Positions 26,555-34,202 of a DNA stretch of 64,000 nt are shown here, in pieces. A program made the position numbers and the translations under genes. Source of the DNA: CAWJMN01 sp963844055 (GTDB lineage Bacteria; Planctomycetota; Planctomycetia; Pirellulales; Pirellulaceae); contig CAWJMN010000001.1 of NCBI GenBank assembly GCA_963844055.1, positions 1,178,001-1,242,000 on the forward strand, written 5' to 3'. Each line of letters starts with the position of its first letter. Positions within the stretch are counted from its first letter, which is position 1. The notes below the pieces were generated by a model. It saw nothing but the letters and a program-made list of their open reading frames with translations. It searched no databases and was not told where the DNA came from.

Positions 26555-29500
26555 CTAAAGGGAAGGTTGACGAGGAGTGAAAAAGCCGACAGCAACAATT
26601 GCCGCTGCGACAGCCAAAGAGGCCATCAACAACCAAGGCCACTGAGATTGCTTGGGGTCGGATGTTGGAGAGGTATCTGGGGCTGCCTTGGGAGCCGCAT
26701 TCTTTTCGACGAGAAGCTGTCCTTCGATTTGTTTTCCTGGGGCGGTTGCTGTTTCCACAGCGGCCGGTGATGGAGCCGTTGCAGCCACTGATGTGGTTGT
26801 GGCCGGAACGACGGCGGGTGCAGTTCCTGGCGTGGCCGTTTTTTGTGGTGCCGTCCGTAAGTGTTCTCGATACTGCTGAGCCAATTGTTCACCCGCAGGG
26901 ATCGGGGCGGAACGCAACTTTGCATCGACAAAACGGGTAAGATGCTGATTACCTCCGCCGCGAATGCCCCCTCCTTCGCCATGTTGTAGAACGCTTTCCG
27001 CATAGGCCGTGGCAACTTCCCGTAGCGTGGCCTCATCCGCATTCCAGTAGCCTTTACGGGCCGCCTCTAATAGAACCTCGTTGATTTCTTGAAAGGCGAA
27101 AGGGTTGTCCTTTTCATACCATTTGCGTAGGCCCATTTTGCGACTGTCACGGACATACACTTCAACAATCTGCTGAAACGTCTCATCGGAAACACTTCCT
27201 GGCCGCATTACCTTCCAGTTTAAGGTGTTAGACGTATGTACGGCGACTTGGTCGGCACCGGCATACCCCTCCTTCATCATCCCTTCAATCCATTTGCGAT
27301 TGAACAAACGAACGCGAAACTCTCGCGTGAGGATTTCTTCGGACGAAACAATCTGCGACTTGTCAGGGTCGCGCAAGTCGGAAAAGAGGAACTCGGGCGA
27401 TTTTCCGGTCAGGTGTTCAACGGCAAGTGCTAAGCTGCCACCTTGGTACCAGTCATACTTGTTGGCCAGCGGGCTGCGGGTTCGGTCCGACCAGTTACGC
27501 AACACGATGCTGGTCCCTTGGATTTGCGCGTTGTAGGCTTCCTTGGCCGTTTCGCCCCAGAAATCTTGTCCGTAGGCATTTTGGTTATGTTGGAGATAGG
27601 CTTTGGCAAGTTCTTCGCGGCTATTCCACTCGCCTGACTTTTCTACCAAGTAGTAATAAGAGGCGCTGCCAATCTGTCCCGCCGGTGGCCCAAACATTCG
27701 CACCCCCGCCAGTCGTTTGGCAAGGTCAGAGTCCACTCCCTGTTTGGCTAATTCCTGCTGGATCCGCAGGGCGTTTTGCCGTACGTAGTTGTCAGGTTCA
27801 TCGAGTTCCACCACCAGCTTGATGGCCTTGTCGATCAAGTTCATCCGGCTAGGCATGAGGTCACGGTAATAGCCGTTGGTTGCCAGAAAGATATCAACTC
27901 GTGGTCGTCCCAATTCGGCAGCGGGGATCAGTTCAACATTGGTGACGAGGTTTTGCGCATCCCAGATGGGACGTACGCCCATGAGGTAAAGGATCTGGGC
28001 CTCCATGACCCCGTAATCGCTGTAGGCAGAAAAGGGTGTCAGCGTAAATGCGATGCGAGTTGGGTATTCGCCGCTGGTTTCCTTTTGCTGCTTAAGCAAG
28101 CTATCGATCAGCTGTTTTCCCGTTTCCCAAGAGGGACGGCTGGGGATCTCTTCGGGATTGATGACCACCATATTCCGCCCGGTGGGAAGGACGGCGGGAT
28201 TGCGGTCGGGACTATTGCCAGGCCCTGGCGGAATGAAGCGACCCTCTAAAGCCCGCAACAGATACTCGATTTCCTGCGGCGTCTTTTGAAAGCCATCGTA
28301 CATCGTTGTTGCTTGTTCAAACTGTTTGGTCAGCTCATCGGACAACACGGTAGGTGCAGTAGGATTGGTTCCACTGGCTGTTTTGTCCGTAGGTTCAATC
28401 AGTGACGCGACCGCCTCTGCGGGAGTCAATTTGCGGCGGAAAATCCGCTCGAGCGCCGCAGTCCCTTTTTCTCGCAGAAGGGTTTCTCGGTCGGCCGCCT
28501 CTTCCGGTGGCCCCTCGGGAATGTTCAGGGCCGAAGCGAGTGCGTCTAGGTAAGGCTTTCGCAGGCAAATGGTCATGTAGGGAAACAGAAGCTCGTCCGG
28601 CGGTACCTGGCCGAACTGGTGCAAGCTAATGGGGGTCGTCTCATTGACGATGTCGTGCAGGTAGGTGGAAACGCTTTCAATTTGCTCGTTAGTAAAGGTG
28701 GTTCCCTCTTCTAGGATTAGCTTCAAGTCCTGATCGAGGCGGGCTTGACGAATCTGGTCCGAAATCATGACTTGGAACTTCTCGCGCAAGGCACCTTCTT
28801 CGAGTGTCTCCCATTTGTGAATGTCTTGATGCAAGGTGAGTAGTTCGTCCGATAGGTCAGCAGCGACGACAGGGGGCGTTAAATGATCAATCAATACGGC
28901 ATAAGCTCGGCGGCGGACGGGGGTCGATTCGCCCAAATTGTTGACGATCCAAGGGTTGATGTTGGGCATATTTCCCATCAGGATGTCGGGCCAATCTGCT
29001 TGGGAAAGACCACTCGCCTTGCCGGGAAGTACAAACTCACTTCCATGAGTTCCGAAATGGATCAGAGCATTGGCACCAAATTCATGCTGCAGCCAAAAGT
29101 AGGTCGCTAGATAGTTGTGCGGCGGGGGTACCAGTTTGTTATGCAGCAGCGTGGGATCGTGCGCCTCGCCACGCAGCGGCTGTGGCAAGAGGATGACATT
29201 CCCCAGTTCAATGCGTGGGATAACGATAAACGACTTTCCTGCATCATTCTTCCAAACCAAAAAGTTGCCTGGTGCTGGTCCCCAATGCGTAGTGACTTGT
29301 TTTTGCTGTTCGGGTGGAACCAGCGTTTCGAACCAGCCTTGGTAGGTTTCAAGGGGAATAAGAACTGCTTTGCCACTTCGCGCGAGAGTATCGAGCACCT
29401 CGGGAGCCCAGATGCCAATTTGTCGGCCGCGATCTTGCATCCAGCCAATCAGTTCATCTTCGTGGCGTGGCAAGGTTGGCAAAGAATAGCCGGCCTCTTT

Positions 29501-30763
29501 CATCTGCTTCAAAATGCTTACCATGGAGCGTGGGGCATTCATGAACATTCCGCTGGCCGTACCACGCATCAATTCCGCCTTGCCCATTTCACGGTCATAG
29601 TAGATGACCGCAATTTTCTTTTCCGCATTTTTAATGCGCCGCAGTTTTACCCAACTGATCGTTCGGTCAACCAAATGCTCAATCCGTTCGGGAATGGGGG
29701 TAAATGCTTCTTCACTTCCGCCCCCTTTGATCGTTCCGGCGCCAATTTGTGGTTCAATCGCTCCTAGGAGTTCCGAGGTAGTAATCTGAAATGCCTGTTC
29801 GCTAGAGGATAAGCCAATGGCGGGATTGGATTTCCATTGGTTAATCGACTGGGACCGAAAAAACATCGAATGCAAATGGGGTACGTCAAGCAGTTCTCGA
29901 AACTTGACAGAATCGCGTGAATGGCAGGTGTGAATAACAGCATCGGGCTTGAGGGCCAATTGCATTTCTTCTGAGCCGGGGACCATATCAATCACGGCGA
30001 CCGCGAAGATGCCTTTCGCTTCGAGTTGGCGAATGAGCGCCGTAACCACTTCAGGCTGTTGAAACACTAAGTGGGTTTGGTGCACGGCAACCAAGACACG
30101 GGGCGCATCCTCGGGAACCTTGCTGCGTGTTTTGTACCAAGCGAGAAACGAATCGACCGAATCAAACCAAGTTTCGTGATCTGGATGAAAAAGTCCGCCG
30201 CGTGCGGTCTCTTCGGGTGGTTCAATGGGAGTGGGCCGGCCTAAATACGTCGCCGAGATATACGTAACCATTCGTTTTAGGTTGTCGGCCGATGTGCCAA
30301 AGTACTTGGCCATCGCTGGGTCGCGCAAGAGGGGACTGGCGTCGCCAAGATCGGCAAATATGTCCGTTGCTGAATTAGGACCTAGCGCAATGAACTTGAG
30401 TTGTGGCGATGTTCGCTTGGCCGCAAGGAATAGGGCGCGAACCTTGTCTCGATCTTCACTTCGCAGGTGCTCGATCAGCACTAACGAGAAGCGAGAAAAG
30501 TCGATTTCCTGGGTGGCAAGCTGGACGTCGGTCAAATACTCAAAGGAAACTTTGTGATCCTTGCCTGCTTTTTCAAGCTCTGCATGGACACCGCCGTGAA
30601 GGCCAATGCAGGCAATAACCGCCGGCGAATCGGCAGCGAAAGAGGTGGAGCAATGATTAGCAAAAGCTAATATCGTCACCACAAGCAGGCTGCGGCCTAG
30701 GTAATGGCTGATTTGACGACGCAATGACAAGGAGCTTGCCCAATCCGATGGAATGCAGTTCAT
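26555..30763 (-). CDS. Exported, membrane-anchored CobN/HmuS-type chelatase
   Basis: 1402-residue member of the CobN / magnesium-chelatase H family. Unlike cytoplasmic CobN it has a signal sequence (about 20-44, LGRSLLVVTILAFANHCSTSFAADS) and a C-terminal membrane helix (about 1378-1396, WPWLLMASLAVAAAIVAVGFF) after a Pro/Ala/Thr-rich linker, so the catalytic body should be periplasmic and anchored. Family core motifs: LIHFGTHGSEFVLPGKASGL (about 562-582), DILMGNMPNINPWIVNNLGE, RRRAYAVLIDHLTPPVV, QNAYGQDFWGETAKEA and GMMKEGYAGADQVA. No CobS/CobT or ChlI/ChlD ATPase is nearby; ExbB-like and DUF2149 genes follow instead, as in the Bacteroidetes hmu locus where HmuS acts on heme. A role in inserting or removing metal from a tetrapyrrole is inferred. 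ATG overlaps the preceding stop (TAATG). Confidence 0.9.
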   Translation of the reverse strand: MNCIPSDWASSLSLRRQISHYLGRSLLVVTILAFANHCSTSFAADSPAVIACIGLHGGVHAELEKAGKDHKVSFEYLTDVQLATQEIDFSRFSLVLIEHLRSEDRDKVRALFLAAKRTSPQLKFIALGPNSATDIFADLGDASPLLRDPAMAKYFGTSADNLKRMVTYISATYLGRPTPIEPPEETARGGLFHPDHETWFDSVDSFLAWYKTRSKVPEDAPRVLVAVHQTHLVFQQPEVVTALIRQLEAKGIFAVAVIDMVPGSEEMQLALKPDAVIHTCHSRDSVKFRELLDVPHLHSMFFRSQSINQWKSNPAIGLSSSEQAFQITTSELLGAIEPQIGAGTIKGGGSEEAFTPIPERIEHLVDRTISWVKLRRIKNAEKKIAVIYYDREMGKAELMRGTASGMFMNAPRSMVSILKQMKEAGYSLPTLPRHEDELIGWMQDRGRQIGIWAPEVLDTLARSGKAVLIPLETYQGWFETLVPPEQQKQVTTHWGPAPGNFLVWKNDAGKSFIVIPRIELGNVILLPQPLRGEAHDPTLLHNKLVPPPHNYLATYFWLQHEFGANALIHFGTHGSEFVLPGKASGLSQADWPDILMGNMPNINPWIVNNLGESTPVRRRAYAVLIDHLTPPVVAADLSDELLTLHQDIHKWETLEEGALREKFQVMISDQIRQARLDQDLKLILEEGTTFTNEQIESVSTYLHDIVNETTPISLHQFGQVPPDELLFPYMTICLRKPYLDALASALNIPEGPPEEAADRETLLREKGTAALERIFRRKLTPAEAVASLIEPTDKTASGTNPTAPTVLSDELTKQFEQATTMYDGFQKTPQEIEYLLRALEGRFIPPGPGNSPDRNPAVLPTGRNMVVINPEEIPSRPSWETGKQLIDSLLKQQKETSGEYPTRIAFTLTPFSAYSDYGVMEAQILYLMGVRPIWDAQNLVTNVELIPAAELGRPRVDIFLATNGYYRDLMPSRMNLIDKAIKLVVELDEPDNYVRQNALRIQQELAKQGVDSDLAKRLAGVRMFGPPAGQIGSASYYYLVEKSGEWNSREELAKAYLQHNQNAYGQDFWGETAKEAYNAQIQGTSIVLRNWSDRTRSPLANKYDWYQGGSLALAVEHLTGKSPEFLFSDLRDPDKSQIVSSEEILTREFRVRLFNRKWIEGMMKEGYAGADQVAVHTSNTLNWKVMRPGSVSDETFQQIVEVYVRDSRKMGLRKWYEKDNPFAFQEINEVLLEAARKGYWNADEATLREVATAYAESVLQHGEGGGIRGGGNQHLTRFVDAKLRSAPIPAGEQLAQQYREHLRTAPQKTATPGTAPAVVPATTTSVAATAPSPAAVETATAPGKQIEGQLLVEKNAAPKAAPDTSPTSDPKQSQWPWLLMASLAVAAAIVAVGFFTPRQPSL

Positions 30764-31728
30764 TACTCAATGGCTCCCACGGCTTCCCCGCCGGCTCGTG
30801 AGCCCATTGCACGGAAAATATTGACGTTGATGTTGTTAGGGACAAACCGAACGGATGCATCGGCCATGCCAACAATCGCTCCTCCCGGATGTCCGCTGCG
30901 CGGCGCGAAGTTGGTGGTGCCAAGCTCTGGTGCCCAACAATCGAAGAGGAGACTATTAGGAGCCCGGTCGGCGCTAAAAAACACGTTGATTCCCGAACCA
31001 ACCATCCAAGAGCCACCACGGTCGGAGGCATTGGGGGGGAACGATTGGCAGGACTGGATATCGTTAGCGCTGACGCCTGTAGTGCGTGTGCCAATGTAGT
31101 TGTCTCGCAGCGTGTTCACATCGTAGTCGCCCAGGAGCGACTCACTGACCATGAGAGTGCTTGAGGTCCCATCGACCACTTCGTAAAGGCCCAGTGCTCG
31201 ATTGGCACCAAACAGGCCATTGAAATCAAATCGATTGCCATTGCTGCCAATACAGCCACGATAATTCGTGGGAGCCCATGGATTCGCACGAGGCCGCGTG
31301 GGATCGCTAGGACATGCATACGTTGGAATGAGCTTGCTTCCCGCCGGCAGGTTTTCGTTTCCGATGGCGAGGACGGTGAAATCGATTTGGTCATAGACCG
31401 AAGAATGCTCGACGTACGGCAAGATGTAGGCCATCATGCTGAAGACATTTCGATAGCCGACGCCAATTCCTCCAGGGCCCTGATATCCCGAAACAAAAAC
31501 GCCCATCGGAAGCACTTTGTGAGCAGCTTCGTAATTGTGCATCGCAATCGAGACTTGCCGCATGTTGCTGCTGCACTGGATGCGGCGTGCCGATTCTCGT
31601 GCAGACTGAACCGCAGGTAGCAGCAGCGCGACCAAGATCCCAATGATGGCAATCACCACCAGCAATTCCACCAAGGTAAAGCCACTTGAACGCCAGTTCA
31701 GAGCTGAAAGCTTTTTCGTTCTTTGCAT
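30763..31728 (-). CDS. DUF1559 prepilin-like protein
   Basis: 321-residue type II pseudopilin-like protein of the large planctomycete DUF1559 family. Prepilin motif SGFTLVELLVVIAIIGILVA (about 15-34, cleavage expected after the Gly) forms the N-terminal helix. It is followed by ALLLPAVQSARESARR, the DUF1559 hallmark YPYVEH-like AYILPYVEHSSVYDQID, CPSDPTR, and the C-terminal DGTSSTLMVSES and SGHPGGAIVGMADASVRFV. Its stop overlaps the chelatase start (TAATG) and the lipoprotein gene ends 12 bp upstream, so it is embedded in the chelatase operon. That is an unusual context; what it contributes is unknown. Confidence 0.93.
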   Translation of the reverse strand: MQRTKKLSALNWRSSGFTLVELLVVIAIIGILVALLLPAVQSARESARRIQCSSNMRQVSIAMHNYEAAHKVLPMGVFVSGYQGPGGIGVGYRNVFSMMAYILPYVEHSSVYDQIDFTVLAIGNENLPAGSKLIPTYACPSDPTRPRANPWAPTNYRGCIGSNGNRFDFNGLFGANRALGLYEVVDGTSSTLMVSESLLGDYDVNTLRDNYIGTRTTGVSANDIQSCQSFPPNASDRGGSWMVGSGINVFFSADRAPNSLLFDCWAPELGTTNFAPRSGHPGGAIVGMADASVRFVPNNINVNIFRAMGSRAGGEAVGAIE

Positions 31729-31740
31729 CTTTTGTTCCCT

Positions 31741-32109
31741 TTACGGACAAAGGCAGTTCGTAATTTTAGGGTAAGTGGATTGTGGCAAAGGGGCTATTTG
31801 TCTGCGCCAGGAACAATCGTTCCTTGGCTGTCTAAACCGCTCAGCGACCTCTTGGGCACACGCAGCGCCGCAAACGACGTATTGCACTCCACCAAGGGTG
31901 ATTAGGTTTTCTGATTTGACGGGCGTAACGGGGTTTAAGCAATGATGACACACTTGAGTCGTGCCCAGTGGCGTTTTCACTTTGGCCTCGGGGCTAGGAT
32001 TGGCTTGCGAACAGCCCAGGAGTGTCGCAAGGCATATCAGAGAAAGCAGGCTCCGTAGGGAGCGCTGCTGAATGCTGGCTAAAAGAATTGCACCCATAGA
32101 AAAATCCAT
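31741..32109 (-). CDS. Small Cys-rich lipoprotein, candidate metal binder
   Basis: First gene of the chelatase operon. 122 residues from 32109; an ATG at 32097 (MGAILLASIQQRSL) may be the true start. Signal peptide LRSLLSLICLATLLGC with lipobox LATLLGC. The mature protein has CHHCLNPV, then ITLGGVQYVVCGAACAQEV, i.e. CXXC and CX3C pairs about 28 residues apart, with a YVVC-x-x-x-C arrangement reminiscent of YHS/NosL-like metal-binding modules, and a C-terminal NCLCP. It could bind a metal or heme for the chelatase. This is inferred from cysteine pattern and operon position, not from a recognised family. Confidence 0.7.
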   Translation of the reverse strand: MDFSMGAILLASIQQRSLRSLLSLICLATLLGCSQANPSPEAKVKTPLGTTQVCHHCLNPVTPVKSENLITLGGVQYVVCGAACAQEVAERFRQPRNDCSWRRQIAPLPQSTYPKITNCLCP

Positions 32110-32185
32110 GACAATGTTCAGAACCAGGCCGAATCGCTGGCGATCGAAAAGAAAAAGCGAGCGGCTTTTCAGTGTCGTCGATTGA

Positions 32186-32210
32186 TAATAACAACGCGGT
32201 TTTTCGCGTT
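32186..32210. promoter_or_regulatory. Candidate operator: hairpin AACGCG/CGCGTT next to TAATAACAACGCG
   Basis: AACGCG-GTTTTT-CGCGTT is a perfect 6-bp inverted repeat at 32193-32210, 77 bp before the lipoprotein start at 32109. The motif TAATAACAACGCG (32186-32198, plus strand) recurs with one extra base on the other strand at 32341-32328. A binding site for a regulator of the chelatase operon is possible. Confidence 0.4.
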
Positions 32211-32323
32211 AACATGGCGACGAAAGAATGATCAGGCTGGCATATTATTCGCCAACGACGATCAGAAAATGCCCTGGGCAAGCTCCCGAGAAAGAAGGGC
32301 TCTAGACGCAAACCCCTCATTTG

Positions 32324-32350
32324 CTAACGCGTTTGTTATTAATGCGTTAG
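32324..32350. promoter_or_regulatory. 27-bp imperfect palindrome upstream of the chelatase operon
   Basis: CTAACGC (32324-32330) and GCGTTAG (32344-32350) are perfectly complementary around a 13-bp A/T-rich centre containing TTTGTTATTAA. It lies 20 bp after the stop of the zinc-ribbon gene and about 215 bp before the lipoprotein start. There is no T-run on the minus strand after it, so an operator is at least as likely as a terminator. Confidence 0.45.
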
Positions 32351-32369
32351 GTAGTGGGTTCAATAGCGG

Positions 32370-32834
32370 CTATTTGCGGCAGGTTTTGCAGTAGAGGGAA
32401 TATCGCGAGATTCCGGCCGAGCTGCCCCGTACGGTAAGACGGTCGCCGCAGCGTGGGCAGAATTCGTCGAGGGCATTGTCTTGGCCGCTGGCCGCCTTCC
32501 GTGAACAAGCCATGCAAACCTTGGAAAGGGGCAAGGCTTCAAGGCGTTCCTCTTCAATCGGTTTGCCACAGCTTTCACATGGCTTGGTAGAGTTCCAATT
32601 CGTATCGGATTCTTCGTCGACTAAGCCAATTGCCAGCGAGGTTTGGCTGCAGGAAGGGCAGGCAACGCGAGGGAGTCCGCCATTGGCAATCGCTAGGACG
32701 GCCGATGTCGTAGCAACGTCTGCCGGTGTCGAGCGGCGAAATAGGCCGTGCGGCCGAAACCATTGCATCAGCGATTCGGTCAAAAACTCCTGGCGGAAAT
32801 CGCATTGCTTGCAACGGATACAGTAGATGTCCAT
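32370..32834 (-). CDS. Zinc-ribbon protein with DksA/TraR-type C4 finger
   Basis: 154-residue soluble protein with six CXXC pairs: CIRC near the N-terminus, CPSC, then CESC and CMAC separated by 17 residues, and CPRC and CKTC at the C-terminus. The CESCGKPIEEERLEALPLSKVCMAC segment fits the DksA/TraR C4 zinc-finger pattern (C-x2-C-x17-C-x2-C, with G-x-PI and RL-x-A-x-P). Three zinc ribbons in one small protein suggest a role with RNA polymerase or nucleic acid, but it lacks the DksA coiled coil. Transcribed toward the chelatase operon. Confidence 0.75.
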   Translation of the reverse strand: MDIYCIRCKQCDFRQEFLTESLMQWFRPHGLFRRSTPADVATTSAVLAIANGGLPRVACPSCSQTSLAIGLVDEESDTNWNSTKPCESCGKPIEEERLEALPLSKVCMACSRKAASGQDNALDEFCPRCGDRLTVRGSSAGISRYSLYCKTCRK

Positions 32835-32905
32835 GAGGCGTAGGTAACTTTACGAAAGGTGTTTTTGAGTGAGACTGAGGAAGGCTAGAGGCCCATGCTT
32901 GTTGG

Positions 32906-33595
32906 CTAAATCAGCATTTCGCCAAGCTGAGCTTGTAGTTCCGTCATCGCAGCGAGATCATCTCGGCGGTTTTGCGAGGCAAACAGGCTTTGAAGGTTGG
33001 CCAAAATTCTCGCCAACCAGTTGCGATGCGTCGCGGCCGGCAAATAACGAACATCGGGCGGAAAAGACTTTCCTGTAACTTGCTGAAGTCGCTTGTAGGG
33101 TTCGTTGCCGGACAAATACTCACCGCGATAAAAGGGATCGATAATCATATCCCCTTCATTGGTGCGGACGCGCACCATAAAGTGCCCCGGCGAATTCACT
33201 CCTTCGATCGTCAGGCCGCATCGCGTTCCAACGACGTAGTAGACAAGGGACAGCAGGATCGGTATGCCTCGCTTTGTCGAAAGGATCTGAGGAAGATAGC
33301 TGTTTCCTGCGTTGTAATAGTCCTCGACGTTGCCGCTGAATCTCTCTTCTTCAAACAGGACCTCGTGCAGGTTCGCCAGAATGGCGGAGGTCTGCCGACT
33401 TGTTGCGCACCGTAACACGCGATCACTTATTCGCATCAGTGAATCATCGATCTGTGCTGGCGACACACCGTCGAGTTCATGCATTGAGATCGCGATGACG
33501 GCATAGAGCAGGCCGTCGACCGTATCGACCTTCGGCATTTGGCTCACGAAGAGTGCGAAAGCTTCTGGACGACAAAACTCGGGTTGAATTTCCAT
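32906..33595 (-). CDS. SirB1-like transglutaminase-fold protein
   Basis: 229 residues, matching the SirB1 N-terminal / Transglut_core2 family. Diagnostic stretch: YYNAGNSYLPQILSTKRGIP, ILLSLVYYVVGTRCGLTIEG and NSPGHFMVRVR, then MIIDPFYRGEYLS. The Cys of TRCGL, the His of PGHF and the Asp of IIDPF could form a transglutaminase-like triad, although the biochemical role of SirB1-type proteins is not settled. It lies about 70 bp upstream of the zinc-ribbon gene on the same strand. Confidence 0.85.
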   Translation of the reverse strand: MEIQPEFCRPEAFALFVSQMPKVDTVDGLLYAVIAISMHELDGVSPAQIDDSLMRISDRVLRCATSRQTSAILANLHEVLFEEERFSGNVEDYYNAGNSYLPQILSTKRGIPILLSLVYYVVGTRCGLTIEGVNSPGHFMVRVRTNEGDMIIDPFYRGEYLSGNEPYKRLQQVTGKSFPPDVRYLPAATHRNWLARILANLQSLFASQNRRDDLAAMTELQAQLGEMLI

Positions 33596-34202
33596 GATGC
33601 AAGAGTTTACGGGAATAATCCGCTAGCTGGCAAACGTCTAAGTGGCGGTTTCCAAGGAATGCCATTACCAGGCAAGCCCTTTTGGACCAAACTGTTAAAT
33701 GTTTTCTGGCGTAATGTCCAGTGACAGCAGGTTTGACAAACGGTTTTATCCAAGTTCGTTTCGTTGGTGAAATGGGCGGCCTGGGTGATTTGCGGAAAGG
33801 CTTTTTGGCTGATTGTCGGTCCGTCGTCCGGAAGTAAAACAGGTCGCCAAGGGGGCGAATTCTTCAGAAAGGCCGAGATTAGCTGTAATGACGGGAAGAT
33901 GCAGTGCCATTAAGTGGCAAAGAGGCCCGGTCGGCAGGTCGCAGAATGGCTCTAAGTATATGCTGGATGCGGAGTTGCAGTTTGACTGTGCCACGAAGGG
34001 GTAGTAGACTTTAGCTGTTCAGTTCTCTAGGCCGCGTTCGTCGGCACCACAGTCGTTGGTTGAGAATAAAGTTTTGGGGTTTGAGATTCTTTGCCGGTGC
34101 TGCGCCGTGTCGTGCGCCGAAATGTTCAAGGGAGTGATTGAATCTCGCTTTCGTCTCCTCGTTTTGCCTGATAGCACGCGTACTCAAATTTAAGTTGTCG
34201 GT
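33596..34202. other. Gene-free region before the Ser/Thr kinase
   Basis: About 600 bp between divergent genes. Short open frames have no family features. I see no hairpin, tRNA or clear sigma-70 promoter. It should hold the promoter of the kinase gene. Confidence 0.45.

Noticed and set aside
26555..30763. Classic aerobic cobaltochelatase CobN for vitamin B12 synthesis
   Set aside because: The protein is exported and membrane-anchored, no CobS/CobT or cob genes are near, and ExbB/DUF2149 neighbours point to the HmuS-type group.
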